From Chloroflexota bacterium (GTDB lineage: Bacteria > Chloroflexota > Dormibacteria > Dormibacterales > Dormibacteraceae): a stretch of 9,436 nucleotides of DNA. A program made the position numbers and the translations under genes. The stretch covers positions 1-9,436 of the forward strand of contig VBGV01000104.1 of assembly GCA_005880755.1 (NCBI GenBank). The letters are read 5' to 3'. Positions 1 to 6,985 of this stretch are shown here, piece after piece. A model generated the notes under the pieces. That model saw only the letters and a program-made list of their open reading frames with translations. It was not told the DNA's origin and did not search any database. The stretch's first letter is position 1, and each line of letters starts with the position of its first letter.

Positions 1-580
1 CAAAAGTGAGCGTGAAGACCCTCGGGAGATTGATGCCAAGGAGGCCCGCCATCTCCTTGTCCTCGACACCCGCCCTCAACACGGCCCCGACCCGCAAAGA
101 TCGCCAGCCGACGAGAAGCAAGGCGCCGACCACCGTCGCCACCGCCAGGACGAAAAGGCTGTATGCGCTGAAGGTGGCGCCTAGCACCTGGACGGCACCC
201 TCGAGGCCAGAAGGCGGCGGGATGGAGCGCGTCGTCGGCCCGAACTGGGAGCGGATCAGGTCGACGAACACGAGCGTGAAGCCGAAGGTCAGCAGCACCT
301 GCGCGAGGTGCCCACGGCCGTACACGCGCCGAAAGAACACGAGCTCGAGCGCGGCGCCGATGACCGCAAGCAGCACCGGCGCCACCACCAGCGCAAGCCA
401 GAAGCTCTTGGTGGCCACCACGACCGAGTAAGCGATGTACGCGCCGACCATATAGAAGGACCCGTGCGCGAGGTTGAGCACGTTCATCAAGCCGAAGATG
501 ATCGAGAGGCCGGCAGCCAGCAGGAACACGAGGCCGCCGAAAGCCAGCCCGTTGACGATCAGCTGGAGAGTGGTGGCGAT
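1..580 (-). CDS. livH: Branched-chain amino acid-type ABC transporter permease, LivH family (3' end outside window)
   Basis: This is an inner-membrane permease subunit of a LivFGHMJ-type uptake system, which forms the translocation channel with a LivM partner. About 193 codons are visible, roughly two thirds of the usual 290-residue length; the C-terminus lies beyond base 1. Family signatures are clear: NGLAFGG followed by a hydrophobic helix, the conserved stretch GLMNVLNLAHGSFYMVGAY at about residues 30-48, the FGFTLVFVDLIR segment near 99-110, and the cytoplasmic coupling loop RAGVEDKEMAGLLGI near 169-183, which contacts the ATPase. It lies just downstream of the substrate-binding protein gene on the same strand, so the two are surely one operon. 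The start is a problem. In this frame there is no ATG, GTG or TTG between an upstream stop inside the neighbour gene and the conserved N-terminus. ATC at 580 would give the expected N-terminal length and CTG at 562 is the other candidate; neither has a Shine-Dalgarno sequence. The family assignment is firm, the start is not. Confidence 0.9.
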   Translation of the reverse strand, partial: MATTLQLIVNGLAFGGLVFLLAAGLSIIFGLMNVLNLAHGSFYMVGAYIAYSVVVATKSFWLALVVAPVLLAVIGAALELVFFRRVYGRGHLAQVLLTFGFTLVFVDLIRSQFGPTTRSIPPPSGLEGAVQVLGATFSAYSLFVLAVATVVGALLLVGWRSLRVGAVLRAGVEDKEMAGLLGINLPRVFTLTF

Positions 581-593
581 TGTGAGCTGAAGG

Positions 594-1784
594 TTACTTG
601 CCGGGGTCGGCCACTCCCGGGTACTGGTCGATCACCTGGTTGGTCCAGCCCAGCTTGGGATCTTTGACGGTCTTGCGGATGTAGATCGTCTGGACCACGT
701 TGTTGGTGTTGGCGTCGAATTTGAAATCTCCCCGAGGACTCTTGAAGCTCACGCCGGCGATGGCCTTCATGAACGCATCTTTGTTGTCGGTGTTTCCCTT
801 TACGGCGTTGAGCGCATCCACGATGACTCGCGCCGTGTCGAAGCCCTGGACCGCGAAAACGTCCGCCTGCCGGCCGCTGAACTTCTTCGAATATTTGGAG
901 ATGAAGTCCTGGTTCTCCTTGTTGGGCAGCGTCAGTGCCCAGTGCAGGCCGGTGATGGCGCCCGCCGGCGCGGCATCGGTGATCGCAGCCAGGACGTCTT
1001 GCTCCACGAAGAAGCCCGCGCCCGAGACCAGGGCCAGCCTGGTCAGCGTTCCCAGCTCATAGGCCTTCTTGAGGAAGGTCACCGCATCCGTGCCTGACAT
1101 AAAGGAATAGATGCCGTCGATCTTGTCGATCTGGATCGCCTGGACAAATGGGGTCTGGTCGCCGTTGTTGGGAAATGGTGTCGCCACGTCCGGGCCGACG
1201 ATGGGCTGGATTCGTTTCTTGCCCAGCTTCTCGGCCACATACGTGCCTACCGGATGCGCCGGCTGCCAGTTGCTGAACGAGGTGCGATAGATGAATGGCG
1301 ACTTGGCGGCGCGAGAGAGTGAGTTGACGCCCGCGTTGGCGACCAGCGTCGGGATCTTCTGGCCGTCGAGGTAGTTGCGGTTACCGGCGGCGTTGGGGCT
1401 CGAGACGTAGCCCGCGACCATGTCGACTCCGTCCTGTTCGACCACCTTCTTGGTCGCCGCGACGGCGTCGGCCAGCTGGACCTGCTCGTCGGCGGTGATC
1501 ATCGTGATCTTGCGGTTGCCCGCCTGGTTGCCGACCGAGTCGAAGTACATCCGCATCCCGTTGGTGATGCTGTTGCCGAGCTCGGCGTAGACCCCCGAGT
1601 AGGGCAGGACGACACCGAGCTTGAACTCGGGCCCGGTGGGTCCGCTGGGACCGCTCGACGTGCTTCCGCCACAGGCGACGAATGCGGCGGCCCCGGCCAC
1701 TGTGAGGCCGATTTGGAGGAACTCGCGGCGGTCTAGGTTTTCGACCAACCTCCGGTCGAGATAACGCTGGATCTCGTCTGCCAT
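594..1784 (-). CDS. Branched-chain amino acid-type ABC transporter substrate-binding lipoprotein (LivJ/Peripla_BP_6 family)
   Basis: This 396-residue extracytoplasmic binding protein delivers substrate to the LivH permease encoded just downstream. The ATG at 1784 is chosen because a GGGGGAG purine run lies 7-13 bases upstream; a longer TTG-started reading adds an atypical N-terminus. Residues 18-27 read DRREFLQIGL, a twin-arginine export motif, followed by a hydrophobic stretch and the probable lipidation cysteine C38 (FVAC, a slightly loose lipobox). A Gly/Pro/Ser-rich linker precedes the fold, which opens with KLGVVLPYSG and continues with NGMRMYFD, DGVDMVAGYVSSPNA, KIPTLVANAG and DGIYSFMSGTDAVTF, all typical of the family. 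Between GKK (190) and RIQPIVG (191-197) the protein seems about 25-30 residues shorter than relatives, lacking the usual start of the second lobe. The ligand cannot be inferred; the family covers branched-chain amino acids, amides, aromatic acids and others. Confidence 0.93.
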   Translation of the reverse strand: MADEIQRYLDRRLVENLDRREFLQIGLTVAGAAAFVACGGSTSSGPSGPTGPEFKLGVVLPYSGVYAELGNSITNGMRMYFDSVGNQAGNRKITMITADEQVQLADAVAATKKVVEQDGVDMVAGYVSSPNAAGNRNYLDGQKIPTLVANAGVNSLSRAAKSPFIYRTSFSNWQPAHPVGTYVAEKLGKKRIQPIVGPDVATPFPNNGDQTPFVQAIQIDKIDGIYSFMSGTDAVTFLKKAYELGTLTRLALVSGAGFFVEQDVLAAITDAAPAGAITGLHWALTLPNKENQDFISKYSKKFSGRQADVFAVQGFDTARVIVDALNAVKGNTDNKDAFMKAIAGVSFKSPRGDFKFDANTNNVVQTIYIRKTVKDPKLGWTNQVIDQYPGVADPGK

Positions 1785-1987
1785 GTCATTTCTCCCCCGG
1801 TCGTGACAGCTACGAGGCGAAAGATACTCCGCGCCCAGGGTGTTGCTTAAACGTCGACCAAAAGGGCCCGTCTCGAGGACGAGTGACAAGTCCCGCTGAA
1901 GCCGACCGAGGCGCGGTATCCCGCCAGTGAGATACTTGCAGCACTCGAGCTGACCACCGAACCTCCAAACGCCACTGGAGTGACTCG
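1785..1987. promoter_or_regulatory. Divergent intergenic region between the transporter operon and the monooxygenase gene
   Basis: These 203 bases must hold the promoters of both the minus-strand transporter operon and the plus-strand monooxygenase. Clear ribosome binding sites are visible at both edges: GGGGGAG just upstream of the binding-protein ATG on the minus strand, and GGAG at 1977-1980, seven bases before the monooxygenase ATG. I found no convincing -35/-10 pair on either strand; a TATCTT on the minus strand near 1823-1828 is only a weak candidate -10. Two CTCGAG hexamers occur (near 1873 and 1944), without a larger symmetric operator around them. Confidence 0.4.
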
Positions 1988-3811
1988 ATGACCGAAACCA
2001 TCACGGATCGACCGGTCGACACCTTTGGCACAAGAACCGCGGTAACCCGCTGGCTGGCGGATTTCGAGAAGGCGCTCACGGCGCGTGACGTCGATGCCGC
2101 CGCCACTCTCTTCGTCGAAGACTGCTATTGGCGCGATCTGGTGGCCTTCACCTGGAACATCGTCACCGTCGAAGGAATCGAAGGCGTCCGCGACTTGCTC
2201 GGCCAGACGCTTGACCGGACGTTGCCGAGCGGTTTTGCGGTTGCCGAGGAGTTAGGCGAGGCCGCCGCGGATATCGAGAGCTGGATAAAGTTCGACACCT
2301 CCGTCGGACGCGGTCTTGGTCATCTTCGACTCAGAGACGGCAAGGCCTGGACACTGTTGACAACGCTGAACGAGCTCAAGGGTCATGAGGAGCCGAAGCG
2401 TGACCGGCGACCCAAGCGAATAGAGCACGGCGCTGTCCCGAATCGGCGGACCTGGCTCGAGCAGCGCCGACGCGAAGCGGAGGAGCTCGGTCATGCAACC
2501 CAGCCGTATGTGGTCGTCGTTGGCGGCGGGCAAGGAGGGATCGCCCTCGGCGCGAGGCTGCGCCAGCTCGGCGTGCCGACGATCATTGTTGATCGCAATC
2601 CCCGAGCCGGGGACTCATGGCGCAAGCGGTACAAGTCCCTGACCCTCCATGACCCAGTCTGGTACGACCATCTTCCGTACATCGACTTTCCGCCGAATTG
2701 GCCGGTCTTCTCACCGAAGGACAAGATCGCTGACTGGCTCGAGATGTATACGAGAGTCATGGAGCTCAACTACTGGAGTTCGACCGAGTGCAAGAGCGCC
2801 TCGTACGACGAGACAGCCAAGGAGTGGACCGCCGTTATCGAGCGTGAGGGAGTCGAGATGACGCTGCGACCGAAGCAGCTTGTGCTCGCCACCGGCATGT
2901 CCGGCAAACCAAGCCTACCCAAGATCGATGGCATGGACGTCTTCAAGGGCGATCAACACCACTCTTCCGAACACCCGGGACCAGACGCCTACAGTGGAAA
3001 GAAGGCGGTCGTCATCGGCTCGAACAACTCTGCTCACGACATCTGTGCCGCGCTCTGGGAGGTCGGCGCCGACGTCACGATGGTGCAACGGTCCTCAACG
3101 CACGTCGCCAGATCCGACTCTCTAATGGAAATGGCCCTCGGCGCCCTGTACTCGGAGAGTGCGGTGGCGTCCGGAATGACGACGCAGAAAGCCGACATGA
3201 CCTTCGCGTCGATCCCTTATCGAATCCTGCACTTGTTCCAGATACCCGTCTACGACGCGATCCGCGAACGGGATGCCGACTTCTACGCACGGCTGGAGAA
3301 TGCAGGCTTCATGCTCGACTTCGGCGACGACAACTCAGGGTTGTTCATGAAGTACCTGCGCCGCGGCTCCGGGTACTACATCGATGTCGGCGCATCCGAC
3401 CTCGTAGCCAACGGTGACATCAAGCTCGAATCGGGCGTGGATGTCGTCCGACTGACCGAGGACGCAGTCGTGCTGAGTAACGGCAAGACGCTGCCGGCCG
3501 ACCTCATCGTCTACGCGACCGGTTATGGCTCGATGAACGGATGGGCTGCCGATCTTATCTCGCCCGAGGTTGCCGCGAAAGTCGGCAAGTGCTGGGGTCT
3601 CGGGTCAGGTACTGCAAAGGACCCCGGACCATGGGAAGGCGAGCTGCGGAACATGTGGAAACCGACCCAGCAGGAAGCGCTTTGGTTTCATGGCGGTAAC
3701 CTGCACCAGTCGAGACATTACTCCTTGTACCTGGCCCTTCAGCTCAAGGCTCGAATGGAAGGGATCCGAACACCGGTCTACGGGCTTCAGGAAGTCCACC
3801 ACCTCAGTTAG
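1988..3811 (+). CDS. Flavin-containing monooxygenase with N-terminal NTF2/SnoaL-like domain (type II FMO / Baeyer-Villiger-like)
   Basis: This is a 607-residue class B flavoprotein monooxygenase predicted to insert one oxygen atom from O2 into an organic substrate using FAD and NAD(P)H. Residues about 15-130 look like an NTF2/SnoaL-like alpha+beta domain. The catalytic part begins with the FAD Rossmann motif GGGQGG (179-184), then GDSWR (208-212), LATG (300-303), an FMO fingerprint F-x-G-x(3)-H at 319-325, a second nucleotide-binding motif VVIGSNNSAHD (341-351) for NAD(P)H, and the C-terminal YATGY (509-513). After the fingerprint the residue is H329, followed by P330, where Baeyer-Villiger enzymes carry W and classical FMOs carry Y or F. 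The length and added N-terminal domain resemble type II FMOs, some of which perform Baeyer-Villiger oxidations. The ATG is supported by GGAG seven bases upstream. The gene stands alone on this strand, divergent from a Liv-type transporter that might import its substrate (inference). Substrate unknown. Confidence 0.92.
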   Translation: MTETITDRPVDTFGTRTAVTRWLADFEKALTARDVDAAATLFVEDCYWRDLVAFTWNIVTVEGIEGVRDLLGQTLDRTLPSGFAVAEELGEAAADIESWIKFDTSVGRGLGHLRLRDGKAWTLLTTLNELKGHEEPKRDRRPKRIEHGAVPNRRTWLEQRRREAEELGHATQPYVVVVGGGQGGIALGARLRQLGVPTIIVDRNPRAGDSWRKRYKSLTLHDPVWYDHLPYIDFPPNWPVFSPKDKIADWLEMYTRVMELNYWSSTECKSASYDETAKEWTAVIEREGVEMTLRPKQLVLATGMSGKPSLPKIDGMDVFKGDQHHSSEHPGPDAYSGKKAVVIGSNNSAHDICAALWEVGADVTMVQRSSTHVARSDSLMEMALGALYSESAVASGMTTQKADMTFASIPYRILHLFQIPVYDAIRERDADFYARLENAGFMLDFGDDNSGLFMKYLRRGSGYYIDVGASDLVANGDIKLESGVDVVRLTEDAVVLSNGKTLPADLIVYATGYGSMNGWAADLISPEVAAKVGKCWGLGSGTAKDPGPWEGELRNMWKPTQQEALWFHGGNLHQSRHYSLYLALQLKARMEGIRTPVYGLQEVHHLS

Positions 3812-3827
3812 CGGTGCAACTCGCGGA

Positions 3828-3849
3828 CACCATGACACTAGACGTGGTG
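3828..3849. terminator. Weak hairpin between convergent genes
   Basis: CACCATG (3828-3834) can pair with CGTGGTG (3843-3849) around an eight-base loop, with one G-T wobble. It lies 16 bases after the monooxygenase stop and 18 bases beyond the stop of the convergent lipoprotein gene, where a shared terminator would be expected. There is no T-run on either strand, so a classical intrinsic terminator is not shown. Confidence 0.25.
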
Positions 3850-3867
3850 GGCGTAATTGCAATCTCT

Positions 3868-4782
3868 CTATCGCCAAACAGCGAGTTCGCTGCCGGCTGG
3901 AGATCGCTCCACAACTCTGGCGGACTTTCCGTCGTCCGCGTCCTCGGTCGTGAAAGTCCTTCCATCCGGTAGCGCCGCGACTGAAATCGGATGGTACTTG
4001 TCCCGAGCCGGCCACTTGGCGAGCAGCTTTCCGTCTGAAGAGAGCTTTTGGAGCGCGTTGTCTCCCGGATCGGTGACAAATATGTCGCCCAGGCTGTCCA
4101 GCGAGATATCGATCGGGTAGCTGAGGGTTATGCCATTCACGCCTTCCCCCCAGGACGCCAGCTGCTTTCCGCTCGGATCTAGCGTCAGAACACGGCCTCT
4201 TTCGTGGTCGACGACGTAAAGCTGCCCGAGAGTACCGACGGCAAGGCCGCGTGTCTTCCCGAAGGTCCCGCGGATGGTTTGGATCAGTTTCCCGCTCGGC
4301 GAGAAGACTTCGACTGCAGCGCCGGCCTCATCGGCGACGTACAGCACGTCATGCGAATCCACAGCCAGCCCGCCGGGTTCGCCGATTTGGGACGCTCCGA
4401 TGGTCGATAACACCTTGCCTGCGGCCGAGAACTTGACCACGTCGTTAGCGCCCTGGTCTGCGCCGTAGACGTTCCCCTGGCTATCGACCGCCACTCCTTG
4501 CACGCCCGAATCGCCAGAGAAGCCGATGAACTGGGCGAGCAATTGCCCGGAAGGCGACAGTTTTGATATACGTGGATTCGGCCCGTCGCCCGAGGAGAGG
4601 TAGACGTTTCCCTGGACGTCGAGCGCGATGAATCCGCCCGAATGCAGGGGCGAGTTTGCGATTGCTGTCGCTAAAGGCGTGGGCATGGCCGAGGGCGACA
4701 CGGAAGCTCCGCCCGGGGAACCACACGCAAGGAGCATCGTTGACGCGCCGATGCATAGCGCTAATGCGGCGCGAACCAGCAT
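3868..4782 (-). CDS. NHL-repeat six-bladed beta-propeller lipoprotein
   Basis: This 304-residue exported lipoprotein has no recognised enzymatic signature. The ATG at 4782 gives a clean lipoprotein signal: a short basic start (MLVR), a hydrophobic core, then LLAC with the probable lipidated cysteine at C20, followed by a Gly/Ser/Pro linker. The rest is six repeats of about 35-45 residues (starting near 51, 94, 136, 178, 223 and 265), each with the NHL pattern GxAVDSxGxxYVAD...V-x-x-F-S-P-S-G-K-x-L. Six blades close one propeller. Such proteins usually bind proteins, glycans or ligands at the cell surface; some are lyases or hydrolases, but none of those motifs can be identified here. The reading frame stays open to a possible start at 4908, but that would bury the signal peptide, so it is rejected. 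An SD-like GGAG lies 12 bases upstream, a rather long spacing. The gene lies downstream of, and co-oriented with, a second exported propeller gene. Confidence 0.85.
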   Translation of the reverse strand: MLVRAALALCIGASTMLLACGSPGGASVSPSAMPTPLATAIANSPLHSGGFIALDVQGNVYLSSGDGPNPRISKLSPSGQLLAQFIGFSGDSGVQGVAVDSQGNVYGADQGANDVVKFSAAGKVLSTIGASQIGEPGGLAVDSHDVLYVADEAGAAVEVFSPSGKLIQTIRGTFGKTRGLAVGTLGQLYVVDHERGRVLTLDPSGKQLASWGEGVNGITLSYPIDISLDSLGDIFVTDPGDNALQKLSSDGKLLAKWPARDKYHPISVAALPDGRTFTTEDADDGKSARVVERSPAGSELAVWR

Positions 4783-4863
4783 TAAGTTCTGAGGCTCCGA
4801 GGGAGCATGGACGGAGTATGGACTCCAATCGCCATCGCGGTCGTACCGGGCCAGGGACCCACT

Positions 4864-4892
4864 GGTGAGCCGTAGCTCATATAACGCGAACC
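4864..4892 (+). repeat. 29-base intergenic repeat, copy A
   Basis: This stretch aligns without gaps to 7011-7039, with 23 of 29 identical bases. Shared blocks are GGTG, GCCGTAG and the terminal TAACGCGAACC; five of the six differences are transitions. In this copy TGAGC-CGTA-GCTCA (4866-4879) forms a five-pair stem with a four-base loop. It lies 82-110 bases upstream of the NHL lipoprotein ATG. Confidence 0.6.
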
Positions 4893-5162
4893 GGGACCTC
4901 GTGCTCACAGGCTGGCAGATACGGCTCTGACCCTTCGTTGGGTTACCCCTGGCGACGAGCTCTAACCACTACCACGAGACCGAGGTCCCAGCCAGGTCGA
5001 AACAGTGGGAGGTCTGTGAGCTCAAGGTCTGGCAGTAGCCGATCCTCGCCATCGTCAGTAATCCATGCCCTGTCCTACTGGTGGGTTGCCTTGCGCGGAA
5101 GCGGGGACGAACTAAACCTCTCCGTACCTCCGTTGGGGCGCAATCCCCGTCAGGTGGACCTC

Positions 5163-5181
5163 GTATTCGATGATCGAAGAC
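5163..5181. repeat. Imperfect 19-base palindrome, operator-like
   Basis: The core TTCGATGATCGAA (5166-5178) is a perfect palindrome with a single central base. The flanking GT and AC extend the symmetry to 8 of 9 pairs, with one mismatch. It lies about 40 bases after the stop of the Vgb-like gene, within an intergenic stretch. It could bind a dimeric regulator or be a chance symmetry; no gene start is adjacent. Confidence 0.3.
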
Positions 5182-5222
5182 CGGCAGCGCAGATGCCCGG
5201 CAATCGGCGTCCCGTCTCGCGG

Positions 5223-6335
5223 TTACGAGCTTGTAATCGCTCCTATCGAGCCGTAGGTGCCACCAAACTCTTCGGTGAACCATAAGCGGCTGTCGGACCC
5301 GACAGTGATGCTCTGAGGGTCCTTGTACTGCGTAGTGCCGAGGCTGAAGCTGTTCAGGACAGTCCCGCTCGTGGTCATGACGCCCACCCCAGACGTGTTG
5401 GTCGCCTCCGTGAACCACAGGTTCTTGTCCGGTCCGGTGACGATTCCGGCCGGTCCTCCCGGCGCGCCGAACTCGATGATGACTCCGGCTGTCGTGACCT
5501 GAGCCACCATGCTCGTGTTGGCCTCAGCCACCCACAGGTTGCCGTCGGGTCCGCTTGTGATGCCGTGTGGACCTGGGCCCGCGCTGGCGCTGGGCAACTT
5601 GAACTCCGTGACAGCCCCCACCACCGGCCCCGCTACGGCGATCGTGCCGACGCTGTTGGTCCCTTCGTCGGTGAACCACATGTTGCCGTCCGGCCCGCTT
5701 GTGATGAGGAAAGGCCTGCTCCATGCGTAGGGGACGGCGAGTTCTGTGATAGCGCCAGCCGGAGTGATGCGTCCGATGTAGCCAGTTGCGGTCCCTGACG
5801 TGCGCGACTCGGTGAACCACAGATTCCCATCCGAACCCAACGCGATACCTCGCGGCTGACTGCCCGGCACGGGGAGCGCGAATTCGGTGATCGATCCGGC
5901 GGTGGTGATCCGGCCGATCCGGTTTGAACTCTGCTCGGTAAACCACAGCGCCGCGGTGCCAGCCGGCCCTAGGCTGATTCCCACCGGAATGCTGTTGAAC
6001 GTCGGCAGCTTGTACTCGGTAATCGCCCCGGAAGTGGGAGAGATGGTGCCGATTGCGCCGTAGCCGAGTGCTCCGCCGGTTTCAGTAAACCAGAGCTTTC
6101 CGTCCGGACCCGGCGCGATGGTGGCCGGGCAACTGCAATACGAGCTGGTCGACTTTGTCGTTGTGCAGTGATGGCCCGAACTGTTACAGGTGGTTATGGT
6201 CGTGGTTCCGCTGTTGGCGGGCAATGGATACTCGGTGATCGTCCCCGCCGAGGCAGCGGCAAGCGCAAGAGTCAGCAACTCGGCGACAACCGCCGCAAGA
6301 AGCGCAACCCATACACGCTGCCACTGTCGCAACAT
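5223..6335 (-). CDS. Secreted Vgb-like (virginiamycin B lyase-like) seven-bladed beta-propeller protein
   Basis: This is a 370-residue exported protein. The ATG at 6335 is preferred over GTG at 6389: it has GGAG five bases upstream and begins a good signal peptide (MLRQWQR, hydrophobic helix, cleavage likely after ASA at about residue 30). The mature protein holds seven repeats marked by LWFTE or close variants at 81, 130, 172, 219, 267, 306 and 351, each preceded by G-x-D-x-x-L-W and most followed by an ITEFxLP strand. The last repeat lacks that closing strand, while the mature N-terminus begins with TITEYPLP (32-39), which suits velcro closure of a seven-bladed ring. Between this strand and blade 1 is a Ser/Thr-rich insert with C50, C57, C67 and C69 and two histidines. 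Streptogramin lyases share the blade motif but are about 300 residues and cytoplasmic, so antibiotic lyase activity should not be assumed. Function unknown. Confidence 0.85.
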   Translation of the reverse strand: MLRQWQRVWVALLAAVVAELLTLALAAASAGTITEYPLPANSGTTTITTCNSSGHHCTTTKSTSSYCSCPATIAPGPDGKLWFTETGGALGYGAIGTISPTSGAITEYKLPTFNSIPVGISLGPAGTAALWFTEQSSNRIGRITTAGSITEFALPVPGSQPRGIALGSDGNLWFTESRTSGTATGYIGRITPAGAITELAVPYAWSRPFLITSGPDGNMWFTDEGTNSVGTIAVAGPVVGAVTEFKLPSASAGPGPHGITSGPDGNLWVAEANTSMVAQVTTAGVIIEFGAPGGPAGIVTGPDKNLWFTEATNTSGVGVMTTSGTVLNSFSLGTTQYKDPQSITVGSDSRLWFTEEFGGTYGSIGAITSS

Positions 6336-6607
6336 TCCGGCTCCATCGGCCAAGGATGGCCGCCGCTGACTGGCGCGAATATTCTGCACCCTTTCGGTCG
6401 CGTTGACCAGGTTCGTGATTTGCTGCGAGATCGATGTTGGAGGAAGGCACGTGACCTCACGTCGCTAGGAGGATTTCCGTGAGAGACCCGCCAGCTAGAC
6501 TCGCTGCGACGGATCGGAAACCGACCTCCAATAGTCCGGCTGCGCTCCATCGGAACGCCGCCTTCGAAGACTGGGCCGCAAACGAAGGAGGATGGAGGAA
6601 ATGCACG

Positions 6608-6951
6608 ATGGTAAGTGCAGCGATGGTGGTGGCAACAGTACCGGTCAGCGACCTCGCAAGAGCCAAAGTCTTCTACGGTGAAACACTCGGATTGACATTT
6701 CTATGGGAGAACCCTGCCTCCATTCGATTCAGATGCGGGGACAAGAGCGACCTCTCGATTTTCAGGCGCCCTTCGACGGTCCCAGAACACACCCTTGCCC
6801 ACTTCGAGGTAACCGACCTCGAGTCGGAGGTCGCCGACCTAGAGACGAGAGGCCGCTCCATACAACGGGCCACGTCGCACAACTCGGCCCAGCCCGCGCG
6901 GCCTGGTTCCGCGACGCCGATGGAAACACCCTGGGACTTCGACAAGGCTAG
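6608..6951 (+). pseudogene. VOC/glyoxalase-family protein gene disrupted by a frameshift
   Basis: The first 82 residues from the ATG at 6608 are a normal VOC (vicinal oxygen chelate) domain half: VATVPVSDLARAKVFYGETL, then a beta strand set, HTLAHFEVTDLESEVADLETRG. The expected C-terminal part, GPARAAWFRDADGNTLGLRQ followed by a stop at 6951, is present but in another frame. The join lies near 6853-6862. Relatives have about eight more residues there, so loss of roughly 22-25 bases would explain both the shortening and the frame change. As it stands, the first frame runs on to 7045 with unrelated sequence. GGAGG at 6594-6598 suits the ATG at 6608; an in-frame GTG at 6479 also has a strong AGGAGG, but its extra 43 residues do not look like VOC sequence. 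VOC proteins cover dioxygenases, glyoxalases and resistance proteins; the original substrate is not deducible. A sequencing error would restore the frame but not the missing residues. Confidence 0.75.
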
Positions 6952-6985
6952 GCGTGCTGCATCGCCGTCTGGGGACTGTGACCCA

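Larger units (their letters stand above)
4783..5222. other. 440-base stretch without a gene between two propeller genes
   Basis: No reading frame here resembles a protein; the longer open frames on both strands are rich in Arg/Ser/Pro in the way of off-frame shadows. The right end is the tail region of the Vgb-like gene and holds an imperfect palindrome at 5163-5181. The left end is the leader and promoter region of the NHL lipoprotein gene and holds copy A of a 29-base repeat (4864-4892). On the minus strand TATATG overlaps that repeat and could serve as a -10 element, but no good -35 accompanies it. I see no T-rich terminator after the Vgb-like gene. Confidence 0.5.

Noticed and set aside
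1785..1889. Longer form of the binding protein starting at TTG (1889)
   Set aside because: The extra 35 residues are not typical of the family and would bury the Tat signal; the ATG at 1784 has a strong purine-rich ribosome binding site.
4969..5418. 149-codon open frame on the minus strand
   Set aside because: It overlaps the 3' part of the Vgb-like gene in another frame, has shadow-like composition, and matches no known pattern.
5223..6335. Calling the propeller a virginiamycin B lyase (vgb resistance gene)
   Set aside because: It shares the blade motif, but it is exported, longer, and carries a Cys-rich insert; the catalytic residues could not be confirmed from sequence alone.
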